Origin: Clostridium sp.
GTDB taxonomy: Bacteria; Bacillota; Clostridia; Oscillospirales; Acutalibacteraceae
Length of the DNA stretch: 64,000 nt
Reading direction: 5' to 3'
Assembly: GCA_023663865.1 (NCBI GenBank)
Contig: JAMPGU010000001.1
Location: forward strand, 1 to 64,000
Of this stretch, positions 1-8,946 are shown piece after piece (the stretch's first letter is position 1; every line of letters begins with the position of its first letter). The notes beneath the pieces were generated by a model. That model searched no databases. It was not told the DNA's origin and worked only from the letters and a program-made list of their open reading frames with translations. The position numbers and the translations under genes are program-made.

Positions 1-16
1 ATTCTGATAAAAGAAA

Positions 17-101
17 AAGCCGTTTACATAAGTGAATAACACAAACAAGCAGAGTGTTTTACTCTACCTGCATAGCGTGTTTATCACTATGTAAACGACT
101 T
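17..101. repeat. Large imperfect palindrome at window edge
   Basis: Two arms of about 25 bases (17-42 and 77-101) are inverted copies with small gaps, sharing the core CGTTTACATA. Between them lies a small inner hairpin AGAGT-GTTTT-ACTCT (51-65). On transcription it would form a long cruciform-like stem. It lies downstream of the leftward GH32 gene, so it could be a terminator, but neither side carries a strong U-run. A miniature inverted-repeat element is the other reading. Confidence 0.6.
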
Positions 102-397
102 AAATTTAGTCTATATTGATTGTATGCATGGTGCTATCTGCACCAGCAAAAATATAAACACTTATTCAATTTTGTATTTAAATATTAGCAAATACTTTTA
201 CTTCTGTCAATGAATTTGAAGCAATTTTTGATGAATTTATAAATTCAAAATAACTTTACTGCTGTTGCGCCGTCCTGTAAAATATTCGGCAGTGGTATTT
301 TTCCTATCAAGGTATTCTATCCATATATCGCCAAACAACAAAGTCTTGAGTAATTCTGACTTATTAAAAAGCAACAATCTACAATATAAAATTCAAC
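102..397. other. No intact gene; possible coding remnant
   Basis: No start-to-stop gene is visible. On the minus strand a frame stays open for 51 codons (392 down to the stop at 237-239) and reads like protein in its second half (FGDIWIEYLDRKN...), but it has no start codon or ribosome site. It is in a different frame from the GH32 gene that ends at 398. It may be the tail of a lost gene or chance; I do not recognise the peptide. Confidence 0.3.
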
Positions 398-1474
398 TTA
401 TATCCAATATGAATATGATGTTTCGCCGTTATTAATAAACACTTCAAGTGCTTTTTCATCACGGAGTATATGGACACTTTTTACAATTCCGTTGTAGCAC
501 AAATCATTAGATTTTTCTGCATCGTGCATTACTATCTTATTCTTTTGAATTTCAACCAATTCATCCTCATTATTGAGCAAATAATATGCTTCAGATACGG
601 GAAACAAATGAATTTTTCCATTATCAATTTTTACCTCTCGAGGAATTGTCAATGCGCCTGCAAATGAAAGATCTGGATCTGGCTCCTTTCCCCAATTATA
701 GAACCATCCGATTAAAATTCTGCGTCCCTTATTATCCTGAAAGGTCTGAGGTGCATAAAACTCCGGTCCGTTTTCAGGTGACTGAAAGGATTTCGGATAA
801 AATTTTTCACCATCAAAATCCCCTATAACAAACTGTGTTTTGTTCATATCGGAGATCATCTTGCTGAACATTAACACATAACTTTCCCCTAATTTAAAGA
901 AATCAGGACATTCAAAAACTTCTCCGAATTCTGCATTTTCATATAGAACGCCTATATAATTCCATTTCAGCAAATCATCAGATTTGTAAAGCAGAACTTT
1001 TCCGACTCCGTCTTTTCCCGAACCGACAACCATATAATATTTTCCGTCGATAAAGGTTACTTTAGGATCTCTGAAATCTTTGCTGCCGACACAGGGAGGA
1101 TTGATAATTACAGGATTACCCTCGTATTTTCTAAAATTTATTCCGTCATCACTCATTGCTACAGACTGGGTTTGACCGTATTTATCCGACACGGATGTAT
1201 AGAACAAATACATAATTCCATCTTTTTCAACAGCGCTGCCCGAAAAGCAACCGCCGTCATTCTCATAATACATATCCGGCTTAAGTGCAATCGGTAATTC
1301 CTGCCAATGAATTAAATCATCACTGACGGCGTGTCCCCAATGCATTGGACCCCATTTAGGTTCATTGGGATTATACTGAAAAAAAGCGTGATATTTACCT
1401 TTAAAATAAATCAATCCATTTGGATCGTTTATCCAGCCGTGTTTCGGCTCAAAATGATATTTAAATCGTTTCAT
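398..1474 (-). CDS. GH32 beta-fructosidase, short form
   Basis: This is a glycoside hydrolase family 32 enzyme that would release fructose from sucrose or fructo-oligosaccharides. All three active-site blocks of the five-bladed propeller are visible: WINDPNG with nucleophile Asp17, FRDP with Asp136, and FECPD with acid/base Glu188. No signal peptide is seen, so it is probably cytoplasmic. It has 358 residues, whereas typical members have about 450-500. The propeller is complete, but the C-terminal beta-sandwich is reduced to a short stretch that still carries the EVFINNGE motif. It is the last gene after the isomerase on the same strand, with a 122-bp gap, so it may have its own promoter. The family is clear; whether the short C-terminus is natural is not. 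Confidence 0.88.
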   Translation of the reverse strand: MKRFKYHFEPKHGWINDPNGLIYFKGKYHAFFQYNPNEPKWGPMHWGHAVSDDLIHWQELPIALKPDMYYENDGGCFSGSAVEKDGIMYLFYTSVSDKYGQTQSVAMSDDGINFRKYEGNPVIINPPCVGSKDFRDPKVTFIDGKYYMVVGSGKDGVGKVLLYKSDDLLKWNYIGVLYENAEFGEVFECPDFFKLGESYVLMFSKMISDMNKTQFVIGDFDGEKFYPKSFQSPENGPEFYAPQTFQDNKGRRILIGWFYNWGKEPDPDLSFAGALTIPREVKIDNGKIHLFPVSEAYYLLNNEDELVEIQKNKIVMHDAEKSNDLCYNGIVKSVHILRDEKALEVFINNGETSYSYWI

Positions 1475-1596
1475 ATTTCAATCCTTTTTGTAAATACATT
1501 AAGCATTTTTCAGAAATAGACAGTTAAATTTTCAGTTCACATTAAACCCTATGTCTATTAATTAAATCAATTAGAATAAAATCACTTGTTTTTCAT

Positions 1597-3090
1597 TTAA
1601 AATTCAAAAGGCAATTCGTTTGGATATGGTAAAGACTTTGGCTGGTTATATGCAATATCCTTTATACCTAAATATTTAAATATTTCAGTTAATATTTTGC
1701 CATAATGACCAAAGGCAACTGCACCGTGGTGCGGATAACGCTTTGCAATAAGCACATTGCGGTAAAATCTGCCCATTTCAGGAATGGCAAATACACCGAT
1801 ACCACCAAAGGATTTTGTACGCACATCAAGTATTTCGCCCTCTGCAATATAAGAACGCAGTGTACCCTCACTGTCGCACTGCAATCTATAAAATGTAATA
1901 TCACTCGGTGCAATATCGCCCTCAAGCGTTCCTCTTGAAATATCAGGCTCACTGCCTGCTGGCTCAAGCACTCTGTGCTGGATAAGTTGATATTTAACAG
2001 CTCTGTCTGCGCACATTTTACAGCTTGGTGTATTGCCGCAGTGAAAGCCCATAAATGTGTCTGTAAGTGCATAATCGGTTGTTGGTTTTATGTAATTATC
2101 GTACATATCCTTAGGTACGGAATTGTTAATATCAAGAATTGTTACGGCATCAAGGCTTGCACACGCACCGATAAATTCACTGAGTGCACCGTAAATATCA
2201 ACCTCACACGCAACAGGAATACCACGGCTTGCGAGTCTTGAATTTACATAGCAAGGCTCAAAGCCGAACTGACTTGGGAATGCAGGCCAGCACTTATTTG
2301 CTAAGGCAACATATTTTTTACTGCCCTTGTGTTGCTCTGCCCAGTCAAGCAATGTAAGCTCATACTGTGCCATTCTTTCGTTAAGGTCGGGATAATATTT
2401 GCCCTCTCCCATTTCCTCTGCCATTTCTGCCATAAGAGCAGAGATTCTCGGATCATCCTTATGTTCTTTATAGGATACAAGCAAATCAAGCTCGCTATTC
2501 TCCTCAATCTCAACACCGATTTCATACAAGCCCTTGATTGGTGCATTGCAGGCAAAGAAATCCTGAGGACGAGGACCAAATGTAATGATTTTGAGATTTT
2601 TAACGCCGATAATGCCTCTTGCAACAGGAATGAAATTTTTAATCATCACTGCAATTTCATCAGCAGTGCCGACAGGATAGTCAGGGATATATGCGTTCAG
2701 ATGACGCATACCGAGATTGTATGAGCAATTAAGCATACCACAGTAGGCATCACCTCTGCCGTTAATCAAATCGTTTTCGCTCTCCTCGGCTGCTGCAACA
2801 AACATACAAGGTCCGTCAAAATTCTTTGCAATGAGTGTTTCGGGCGTTTCAGGACCGAAGTTGCCAAGAAAGACAACAAGTGCGTTACATTTTGCATTCT
2901 TTACCTCGTCAACAGCCTTCAGCATATCAAGTTCATTTTCAACAGTGGTTTTACACTCAAAAATATCAATTCCGATTTTTGAGCATTCATTGACTACCAC
3001 ACCTCTTCTTTTTGTACTTAATTCGATTGGAAAGCAGTCACGGGATACGGCAATAATGCCGAGCTTAACCTCAGGAATGTTGTTCATCAT
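1597..3090 (-). CDS. L-fucose/L-arabinose isomerase family (COG2407)
   Basis: Predicted cytoplasmic aldose-ketose isomerase of the fucose/arabinose isomerase superfamily, 497 residues. The likely metal ligands are Glu296 (in CEVDIYG), Asp320 (in ILDINN) and His462 (in AFGHYG), matching the Glu-Asp-His Mn-site pattern of FucI. It begins 2 bp after the xylulokinase stop codon, and its ribosome site AAGGAGG is made by the last codons of that gene, so the two are probably translationally coupled. Pairing with xylulokinase suggests a pentose substrate whose ketose is, or becomes, xylulose. The fucose label commonly given to such genes should not be taken as its substrate. Confidence 0.85.
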   Translation of the reverse strand: MMNNIPEVKLGIIAVSRDCFPIELSTKRRGVVVNECSKIGIDIFECKTTVENELDMLKAVDEVKNAKCNALVVFLGNFGPETPETLIAKNFDGPCMFVAAAEESENDLINGRGDAYCGMLNCSYNLGMRHLNAYIPDYPVGTADEIAVMIKNFIPVARGIIGVKNLKIITFGPRPQDFFACNAPIKGLYEIGVEIEENSELDLLVSYKEHKDDPRISALMAEMAEEMGEGKYYPDLNERMAQYELTLLDWAEQHKGSKKYVALANKCWPAFPSQFGFEPCYVNSRLASRGIPVACEVDIYGALSEFIGACASLDAVTILDINNSVPKDMYDNYIKPTTDYALTDTFMGFHCGNTPSCKMCADRAVKYQLIQHRVLEPAGSEPDISRGTLEGDIAPSDITFYRLQCDSEGTLRSYIAEGEILDVRTKSFGGIGVFAIPEMGRFYRNVLIAKRYPHHGAVAFGHYGKILTEIFKYLGIKDIAYNQPKSLPYPNELPFEF

Positions 3091-3092
3091 AA

Positions 3093-4523
3093 TTAGTCCT
3101 CCTTATAAAAATCCTTTAATGCAGGATATAGCTTTTTGAATTTGTTAAATTTTCTGCTGTATATTTCAGCGAGTGTATTATTTGGCTTAACGGAATAAAG
3201 AATATCATTTGATATATTCATTTCAATACCATTTGACTTGGCTGCAAGAACTGCACCGCCGAGAGCAGGTCCTTCATTATTGATAATGCTGATTTCAATG
3301 TCAAGAACATTTGCAAGTATCTGCATCCACAGTCTGCTTTTCGTACCGCCGCCACATACGGTGGCTTTTTCTATTTTATTCGGTACTAATTCAAGACAAT
3401 CCTTAATTGCAAATGATACGCCCTCAAACAATGCCATTTGCAAATCGGCTCTTTTTGTATCGTGAGCAAGACCGATAAAAGCACCACGAACATTTGCATC
3501 ATTGTGCGGACAGCGTTCACCTGCAAGATACGGCATAAAGTAAATTTGATTGTTTGCGTTATCAATATTTAACTCTGTGATATTCTTATCATAATCGTCT
3601 GTATCAAACAGTTCCTCAACAAGCCATTTGTTTGCACTTGCGGCAGAAAGAATACAGCCCATTAAATGATATTTGCCATTTGCGTGGCAGAAGGAATGCA
3701 AGGCAGGATTGTCTGTTTTAACATAACTATCCGTCGGAATGAATATTGTTCCGCTTGTACCGAGAGAAATATTACATTGTCCGTTCAGAATTGTATTTGT
3801 ACCGATAGCAGCGGCTGCATTATCTCCTGCACCTGCACAGACTGTAATGTTATCACCAAAGCCAAGCTCTGCTTTTATCTTACCGATTGGAGCATAACTT
3901 TCATAAACCGTTGGCAACATATCCTCTGTTACACTACAGATTTCAAGCATTTCAGTTGACCAACATTTATGCTCCACATCAAAAAGCAGCATACCTGATG
4001 CATCGCTCACATCTGTTGAAAACACACCTGTTAGCATATAGTTTATGTAATCCTTTGGCAGACAGATTTTTTTACACTTTGCGAAATTTTCAGGCTCATT
4101 TTCCTTAACCCAAAGTATTTTAGGTGCAGTAAAGCCTGCAAAGGCAATGTTGCCTGTTAAAGCTTGTAATTTTTCTTTGCCTACCTCATTATTAAGATAG
4201 TTGGTTTGCTTGCCTGTTCTTGTATCATTCCATAGAATGGCAGGACGGATAACCTTGTCATTTTCATCAAGCATAACAAGTCCGTGCATCTGACCGCCGA
4301 CACCTATTCCTGCAAAACTGCTTTTATCAACATCAGCCGTTATTTCATTCAGTCCGTCAAGAACAGCGTTCCACCAATCAAGCGGATTTTGCTCACTCTT
4401 TCCATCTGCTGAAAAATCAAGCGGATATCCCTTTGAAATTGATTTTATTATGTTTATTTTTTCATCAGTCAGTATAATTTTTACAGCCGATGTTCCGAGG
4501 TCTATGCCTATAAAATATTTCAT
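3093..4523 (-). CDS. xylB: Xylulokinase
   Basis: FGGY-family sugar kinase that phosphorylates D-xylulose to D-xylulose 5-phosphate in the cytoplasm. The N-terminal phosphate-binding motif GIDLGTSAVK starts at residue 5, the GQMHGLV block typical of XylB is present, and the C-terminal half has the GGGTKSRLW and GPALGGAVLA blocks. The start was placed at 4523 because MKYFIGIDLG is the family's N-terminus; the open frame upstream lies in the GH1 remnant. Its ribosome site GGAGG lies inside the final codons of that remnant, rather far upstream (about 17 nt). It gives 476 residues, near the usual 480-500. It is the central kinase for the pentoses released by the GH43, GH31 and GH78 enzymes around it. 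Confidence 0.92.
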   Translation of the reverse strand: MKYFIGIDLGTSAVKIILTDEKINIIKSISKGYPLDFSADGKSEQNPLDWWNAVLDGLNEITADVDKSSFAGIGVGGQMHGLVMLDENDKVIRPAILWNDTRTGKQTNYLNNEVGKEKLQALTGNIAFAGFTAPKILWVKENEPENFAKCKKICLPKDYINYMLTGVFSTDVSDASGMLLFDVEHKCWSTEMLEICSVTEDMLPTVYESYAPIGKIKAELGFGDNITVCAGAGDNAAAAIGTNTILNGQCNISLGTSGTIFIPTDSYVKTDNPALHSFCHANGKYHLMGCILSAASANKWLVEELFDTDDYDKNITELNIDNANNQIYFMPYLAGERCPHNDANVRGAFIGLAHDTKRADLQMALFEGVSFAIKDCLELVPNKIEKATVCGGGTKSRLWMQILANVLDIEISIINNEGPALGGAVLAAKSNGIEMNISNDILYSVKPNNTLAEIYSRKFNKFKKLYPALKDFYKED

Positions 4524-4530
4524 ATCTTTG

Positions 4531-4873
4531 TTAAATAATTCCTCCGTTAGATTCAATGATTCTTTTGTAATGATATGCCGAATTTTTAAGGGTTCTTGTC
4601 TGCGTTTTATAATCAATATGAACAATTCCAAATCTCGGTCCGTAGCCCTCTGCCCATTCAAAATTATCCATAAGTGACCAATACTGATATCCCATTACAG
4701 GAATACCCTCACTTACAGCACGCTTTACACTGCCGAGGTAATCATTTATAAACTTAATGCGCTTATTGTCCTTAACCTCACCATTCACAACAACATCATT
4801 ATCAGCCATTCCGTTTTCAGTAACAAGAACAGACAGAGCATAAAAAGTCCTTTGGAAATTCTGTGTTTGTCAT
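4531..4873 (-). pseudogene. GH1 beta-glucosidase remnant, middle deleted
   Basis: From an ATG at 4873 with ribosome site AAGGAG the frame reads MTNTEFPKDFL, the usual GH1 N-terminus. It then jumps, out of frame, straight to the GH1 C-terminus: VTENG with the catalytic nucleophile Glu, then SLMDNFEWAEGYGPRFG and the terminal helix. About 11 N-terminal codons and about 95 C-terminal codons remain of a family normally near 450 residues, so roughly a kilobase of coding DNA is missing. The remnant cannot be an active enzyme. Its 3' end supplies the ribosome site for xylulokinase, which may be why that part persists. Confidence 0.88.
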
Positions 4874-4899
4874 TCTGTTTTCTCCTTGTCAGAATAGTA

Positions 4900-7467
4900 T
4901 TATATTTCGCATTCTAATTTATATGTTCCGCTTTCAAGCTGATGTTCTTTGCCATTCGGCATAATAAGCGTGCAAGAGGTATTAACAGGAACAGTAACCT
5001 GCATTTTAAAGTTATCACCGCTGTTATTCCATTTGACGGATATTTTGCCGTAAATGGTATCAATATAACCTTCTGCATAATCGAGTAATTTACTTATAAC
5101 AGGCTTAATAGTAAACTTTTTATAGCCCGCCTCATTTGGCTCAATACCAAGTATTCGGCGATAAAAGAAACTGCCGACTGCACCATATGCGTAATGGTTA
5201 AAGGAAACCATATCCGTAATGGACTGTCTGCCCATTTTGCGAATATGTCCGTTTTCGTCAAGTGCATCCCAGCGTTCCCATATTGTAGTTCCGCCCGCTT
5301 TGACAGTATAGAGCCAACCGGGGCATTCCGTGTTTAATAAAAGCTTATATGCGTCGTCAACATAACCATTATCTGCAAGAACAAAAGAAGTATACGGTGT
5401 TCCGGCAAACCCTGTCATAACACGATGATTGTTTTCACGAACAAGCTCGACTAATCTTTTAATAAGTAAATCCTTTTTATTTTCAGGAACTAAATTAAAA
5501 TACAAAGCACAAATGTAATTACTCTGGAAATCACCTTTAAGCGTGCCATCCTCTTTTATACATAAATGTGCAAAGGCATTGCAGATTTTACTGTGTAAAT
5601 CAGAATAATATTTTTTGTCATCTGTTTTTCCAAGTGCTTTTGCTGCTTTTTGCATAATGCTTACACTATTAGCAAAGTATGCAGTTGCAAGATATCTTCC
5701 TTTTAATTCCCATTGAAATACACTTTCGTTTGCAGCACACCAGTCGCCATACTGAAAGGCATTAACATTCCACAAATATTTTGATTCACCAAAGCCGACT
5801 GCCGCAGCAGCACGTACCTCAGAATCGGTATATTTTTTCATCGAATTATATTGATTTTCAAGAAGATTCTTATCTCCATAGGCATTATATACAGCCCACG
5901 GAACCATTGTTGCAGCATCGCCCCATATTGCAATAGGTACTTTTAATGGTGTTGGCTGGTATACTTTAATTTCGGGAACTGTAACAGGCAGTGTGCCGTT
6001 ACTGCGTTGATCGAGCTGCAAATCATAGAGCCACTTTTTCATAAAGGCAGATATATTGCGATTTTGTGCAGCCTCCTCGGCAAACACGGCAATGTCACCT
6101 GTCCAGCCCATTCTTTCATCTCTCTGAGGACAGTCGGTGGGAATATCAATAAAATTCGACCTTTGCCCCCATTCAATATTTTGCTGTAATCTTGTAAGAA
6201 GTTTATCCGAGCAGGCAAAGGAGCCTGTTATTTTCGCATCTGATGTGAGTACAACACTTTCCAAATCAATGATTTCAATTGGCTTATCTGCTTTTATTTC
6301 AGCATATCTGAAGCCCATAAAGGTAAATTCGGGCATAAATTCCTGAACACCGTCAGTACCGCAAATCAAAGTGAGCTCCTGCTTTGCCTTTCTTAAATTT
6401 TTAGTAAATAGTGTGCCGTCCTCGTTTATAATTTCACTGTGTCTTATCTTGATTACTGTGCCTTTGTCGGCACTTACTGTCAGGTGAAGAACACCTGCGT
6501 GATTCTGACCAAAATCATATACTGTAGAATCACTTATCTTATTTTTACTGATATATTTTAATCGGCAGTCCTCTGTTACATAAGCACCAAAATGCGAAAC
6601 AAGCCTTTGATTAACATCATTAAGCCTTGTGCATTTTTCCCACTGCCATTTATCTCTTGCTGATTTTGTATTATCAATTATCTGTCCGTTATAGAAATCT
6701 GCATAGCAAAGCGAAGTATCAATCGTACTCTGCCATTCTTCATTTGTTGAAATAATACTTTCTTTGCCGTTTTCATAAAACAAATGAAGCTCTGCAATAA
6801 GTCCTCGACTATTGCCGTAAACATTATTTTTATTTCCGATTGTTCCGAGATACCAGCCGTTAGCAACATAGAAGGATAAAACATTATTGCCTGTCTTGAT
6901 TATATCAGTTACATCATAGCTCTGATACTGAAAATAAGTCTTATAATGCGTATATCCCGGAGCAAAAAATATATTACCTATTTTCTTTTCATTTAATTCG
7001 CCTTTGTAAATACCCATAGCCGAAGCGTACAGTACAGCACGCTTCGGTTTCTCTTTTACTTCAAATACCTTCTCAAATAATTCAGGTGGTAAATTATTTT
7101 TTCTGTTATTTTTGCGGCTTGAGCCTATCCACTTGGCAGTCCATAGATCGTCAAGCTTGCCTGAATAGAATTCAGACTGAGCCATAGCCTGTTCATTATT
7201 TGTATCAGTAACACTCAGATTAACAAAATACATTTTATTTGCATCTAATCTTTTACCATCATACTGAATATAAGCACTGCGCTCACTTTTAATAATACCG
7301 CTGTCCCAGAAAAGAATATTATTTTCATCTGTCACCTGTATATGATAGCTTGACTGAAATGTATTATTTTTATCACTTTCAAGCTTCCAACTGAATAGAG
7401 GGGTGGCGGAAGAAATACCAAAGGGGTTTTCTCTGCCGTCTATAAGTAATTCAGATATTTTTAACAT
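4900..7467 (-). CDS. GH78 alpha-L-rhamnosidase
   Basis: Glycoside hydrolase family 78 enzyme that removes terminal L-rhamnose, for example from rhamnogalacturonan side chains or plant glycosides. The order is N-terminal beta-sandwich domains, the (alpha/alpha)6 catalytic barrel with the family signature CPQRDERMGWTGD, and a C-terminal beta-sandwich ending in the last 80 residues. Start 7467 is preferred over one six codons upstream because GGCGG lies 6-10 bases before it. It has 855 residues with no signal peptide, so it acts in the cytoplasm on imported sugars. It is the first gene of the leftward operon. No rhamnose isomerase, rhamnulokinase or aldolase follows; the next sugar genes are xylulokinase and a COG2407 isomerase. 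Confidence 0.92.
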   Translation of the reverse strand: MLKISELLIDGRENPFGISSATPLFSWKLESDKNNTFQSSYHIQVTDENNILFWDSGIIKSERSAYIQYDGKRLDANKMYFVNLSVTDTNNEQAMAQSEFYSGKLDDLWTAKWIGSSRKNNRKNNLPPELFEKVFEVKEKPKRAVLYASAMGIYKGELNEKKIGNIFFAPGYTHYKTYFQYQSYDVTDIIKTGNNVLSFYVANGWYLGTIGNKNNVYGNSRGLIAELHLFYENGKESIISTNEEWQSTIDTSLCYADFYNGQIIDNTKSARDKWQWEKCTRLNDVNQRLVSHFGAYVTEDCRLKYISKNKISDSTVYDFGQNHAGVLHLTVSADKGTVIKIRHSEIINEDGTLFTKNLRKAKQELTLICGTDGVQEFMPEFTFMGFRYAEIKADKPIEIIDLESVVLTSDAKITGSFACSDKLLTRLQQNIEWGQRSNFIDIPTDCPQRDERMGWTGDIAVFAEEAAQNRNISAFMKKWLYDLQLDQRSNGTLPVTVPEIKVYQPTPLKVPIAIWGDAATMVPWAVYNAYGDKNLLENQYNSMKKYTDSEVRAAAAVGFGESKYLWNVNAFQYGDWCAANESVFQWELKGRYLATAYFANSVSIMQKAAKALGKTDDKKYYSDLHSKICNAFAHLCIKEDGTLKGDFQSNYICALYFNLVPENKKDLLIKRLVELVRENNHRVMTGFAGTPYTSFVLADNGYVDDAYKLLLNTECPGWLYTVKAGGTTIWERWDALDENGHIRKMGRQSITDMVSFNHYAYGAVGSFFYRRILGIEPNEAGYKKFTIKPVISKLLDYAEGYIDTIYGKISVKWNNSGDNFKMQVTVPVNTSCTLIMPNGKEHQLESGTYKLECEI

Positions 7468-7581
7468 ATTTTTTCCGCCTTTCAAAGCCTTAATGCATAT
7501 CGACCTTTTGTTAATCTTTTCATTATAAACACATCCTCGTTAAGCATCTGATTAGCCTAATAATAACATATGAACTATGAG

Positions 7582-7610
7582 TTGAATATAATAAGTTTAA
7601 ATGATATAAT
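7582..7610 (+). promoter_or_regulatory. Promoter of the esterase gene
   Basis: TTGAAT (7582-7587), a 17-base spacer and TATAAT (7605-7610) form a near-consensus vegetative promoter 34 bp before the esterase start. The esterase and the leftward GH78 gene are divergent, so this 177-bp gap must also hold the GH78 promoter, which I could not place. Confidence 0.7.
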
Positions 7611-7644
7611 ATAACAAAAATTATTGTTAAAGGAAAGCAAATTT

Positions 7645-8769
7645 ATGGAAAACACGATTACCAAATCCAAGACAAAAAAGAAAAGGACCGGACTGAAGGT
7701 TCTGCTAATTGCAATAGGAATAATACTTATAATTGCAATTGCAGCTACAATTTTCGTAAATATCATAACAAAGCCCAGAAAAGATCAAGAAGAAAATCTT
7801 GCTGCCGTAGGCGGGATGATTTATTCAGACACAATTGAATATAAAAATCAAAGTTCAGGTAAACTTGATAAAAACCTTATCATAAAATATATGCAAATGG
7901 CTTGGTACTTCTGTGACAACAGCAATAACACTACGCAATCTCCAACCGAAACTGATGCGATTAAGGATATTCCTTATATTGATGACGGCAATATTTATCA
8001 TAAACTTGATGTTTTTTACCCTCAAAATACTACTTTAGATACAAAACTTCCTGTAATTATAGATATTCATGGCGGCGGTTGGATGTGCGGTACAAAAGAT
8101 GCAAACGATCATTACTGCCGTGCACTTGCAGACAGAGGTTTTACTGTTTTCAGCATCAGCTATCGTCTTGTACCAGATGTAACTGTTAATGAGCAGCTTC
8201 AAGATTGTATGACCGCACTGAAATGGATAAGTGATAATATGGGCAATTATCCATGTGACGCAACCAACATTATGCTTACAGGTGACTCGGCAGGCGGCCA
8301 GCTTTCACTTTACTCAGCAGTGCTTATGCAGAGTGCAGAACTCAGAGAAACCTTTAATGTGGATAATGTAAATCTTGATATTGATGCACTGCTTTTAACC
8401 TCTCCTGTTCCTTATATGAAGAGCGGCGGTCCGCTAAGCATTTACACAAAAATCTTATGGGGAGAAAACTACAAAGAGAAAAATACATATAACTTTATGG
8501 ATATAGATGAAATTATTGATTATGCTCAACTTCCGCCTACATATCTTATTACAAGCAGCGGTGATTTTCTCGCCAACACACAAACTCATAAAACAGCTGA
8601 ACTTCTTGAAAGTAAGGGAACCAAAACAGTTATAAAAGATTATGATGAAGTAAATGGTAAAAAACTTCCGCATGTTTTCAGTGTGCTTTCCCCATTTGAT
8701 GATATTAGTATAGAAACACTAGACGAGGCAACAGCTTTTTACAATAAAATAATAGCAGAACAAAAATAA
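7645..8769 (+). CDS. Membrane-anchored alpha/beta-hydrolase esterase
   Basis: Probable carboxylesterase of the hormone-sensitive-lipase/acetyl-esterase group, 374 residues. Residues 18-42 form one hydrophobic helix after a very basic N-terminus (KSKTKKKR), so the enzyme is likely anchored with the catalytic domain outside the cell. The oxyanion motif HGGG is at 142-145, nucleophile Ser215 is in GDSAGG, and a late LPHVF supplies the likely catalytic His. The start at 7645 follows AAAGGAAAG at good spacing. It probably removes acetyl or other ester groups from hemicellulose or pectin fragments before uptake; the substrate is inferred from its neighbours. Confidence 0.85.
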   Translation: MENTITKSKTKKKRTGLKVLLIAIGIILIIAIAATIFVNIITKPRKDQEENLAAVGGMIYSDTIEYKNQSSGKLDKNLIIKYMQMAWYFCDNSNNTTQSPTETDAIKDIPYIDDGNIYHKLDVFYPQNTTLDTKLPVIIDIHGGGWMCGTKDANDHYCRALADRGFTVFSISYRLVPDVTVNEQLQDCMTALKWISDNMGNYPCDATNIMLTGDSAGGQLSLYSAVLMQSAELRETFNVDNVNLDIDALLLTSPVPYMKSGGPLSIYTKILWGENYKEKNTYNFMDIDEIIDYAQLPPTYLITSSGDFLANTQTHKTAELLESKGTKTVIKDYDEVNGKKLPHVFSVLSPFDDISIETLDEATAFYNKIIAEQK

Positions 8770-8834
8770 TTATAGTATAATAGATATATATTTTAGAAAG
8801 TGCTGTAAATAAAAACAACATAATTTATTATCAT

Positions 8835-8878
8835 AAAGAACTATTTCCTGATGAATAATCGTCAGGAAATAGTTCTTT
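8835..8878. terminator. Bidirectional terminator
   Basis: A perfect 17-bp stem (8835-8851 with 8862-8878) with a 10-nt loop, A-rich on the left and T-rich on the right, lies between the convergent esterase and GH3 genes. Confidence 0.85.
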
Positions 8879-8946
8879 AATTAAAATTGCGAATCTCACC
8901 AAAATAACAAATACATATTTTTCTATTAACTTACTCTTCAGAAAAG

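Noticed and set aside
1705..2724. Long plus-strand frames opposite the isomerase gene
   Set aside because: They are antisense to a well-supported coding region and rich in Cys, His and Ile as expected for the complement of this codon use.
4524..4661. A 46-codon N-terminal extension of xylulokinase
   Set aside because: It overlaps the GH1 remnant in another frame and lies before the conserved kinase N-terminus MKYFIGIDLG.
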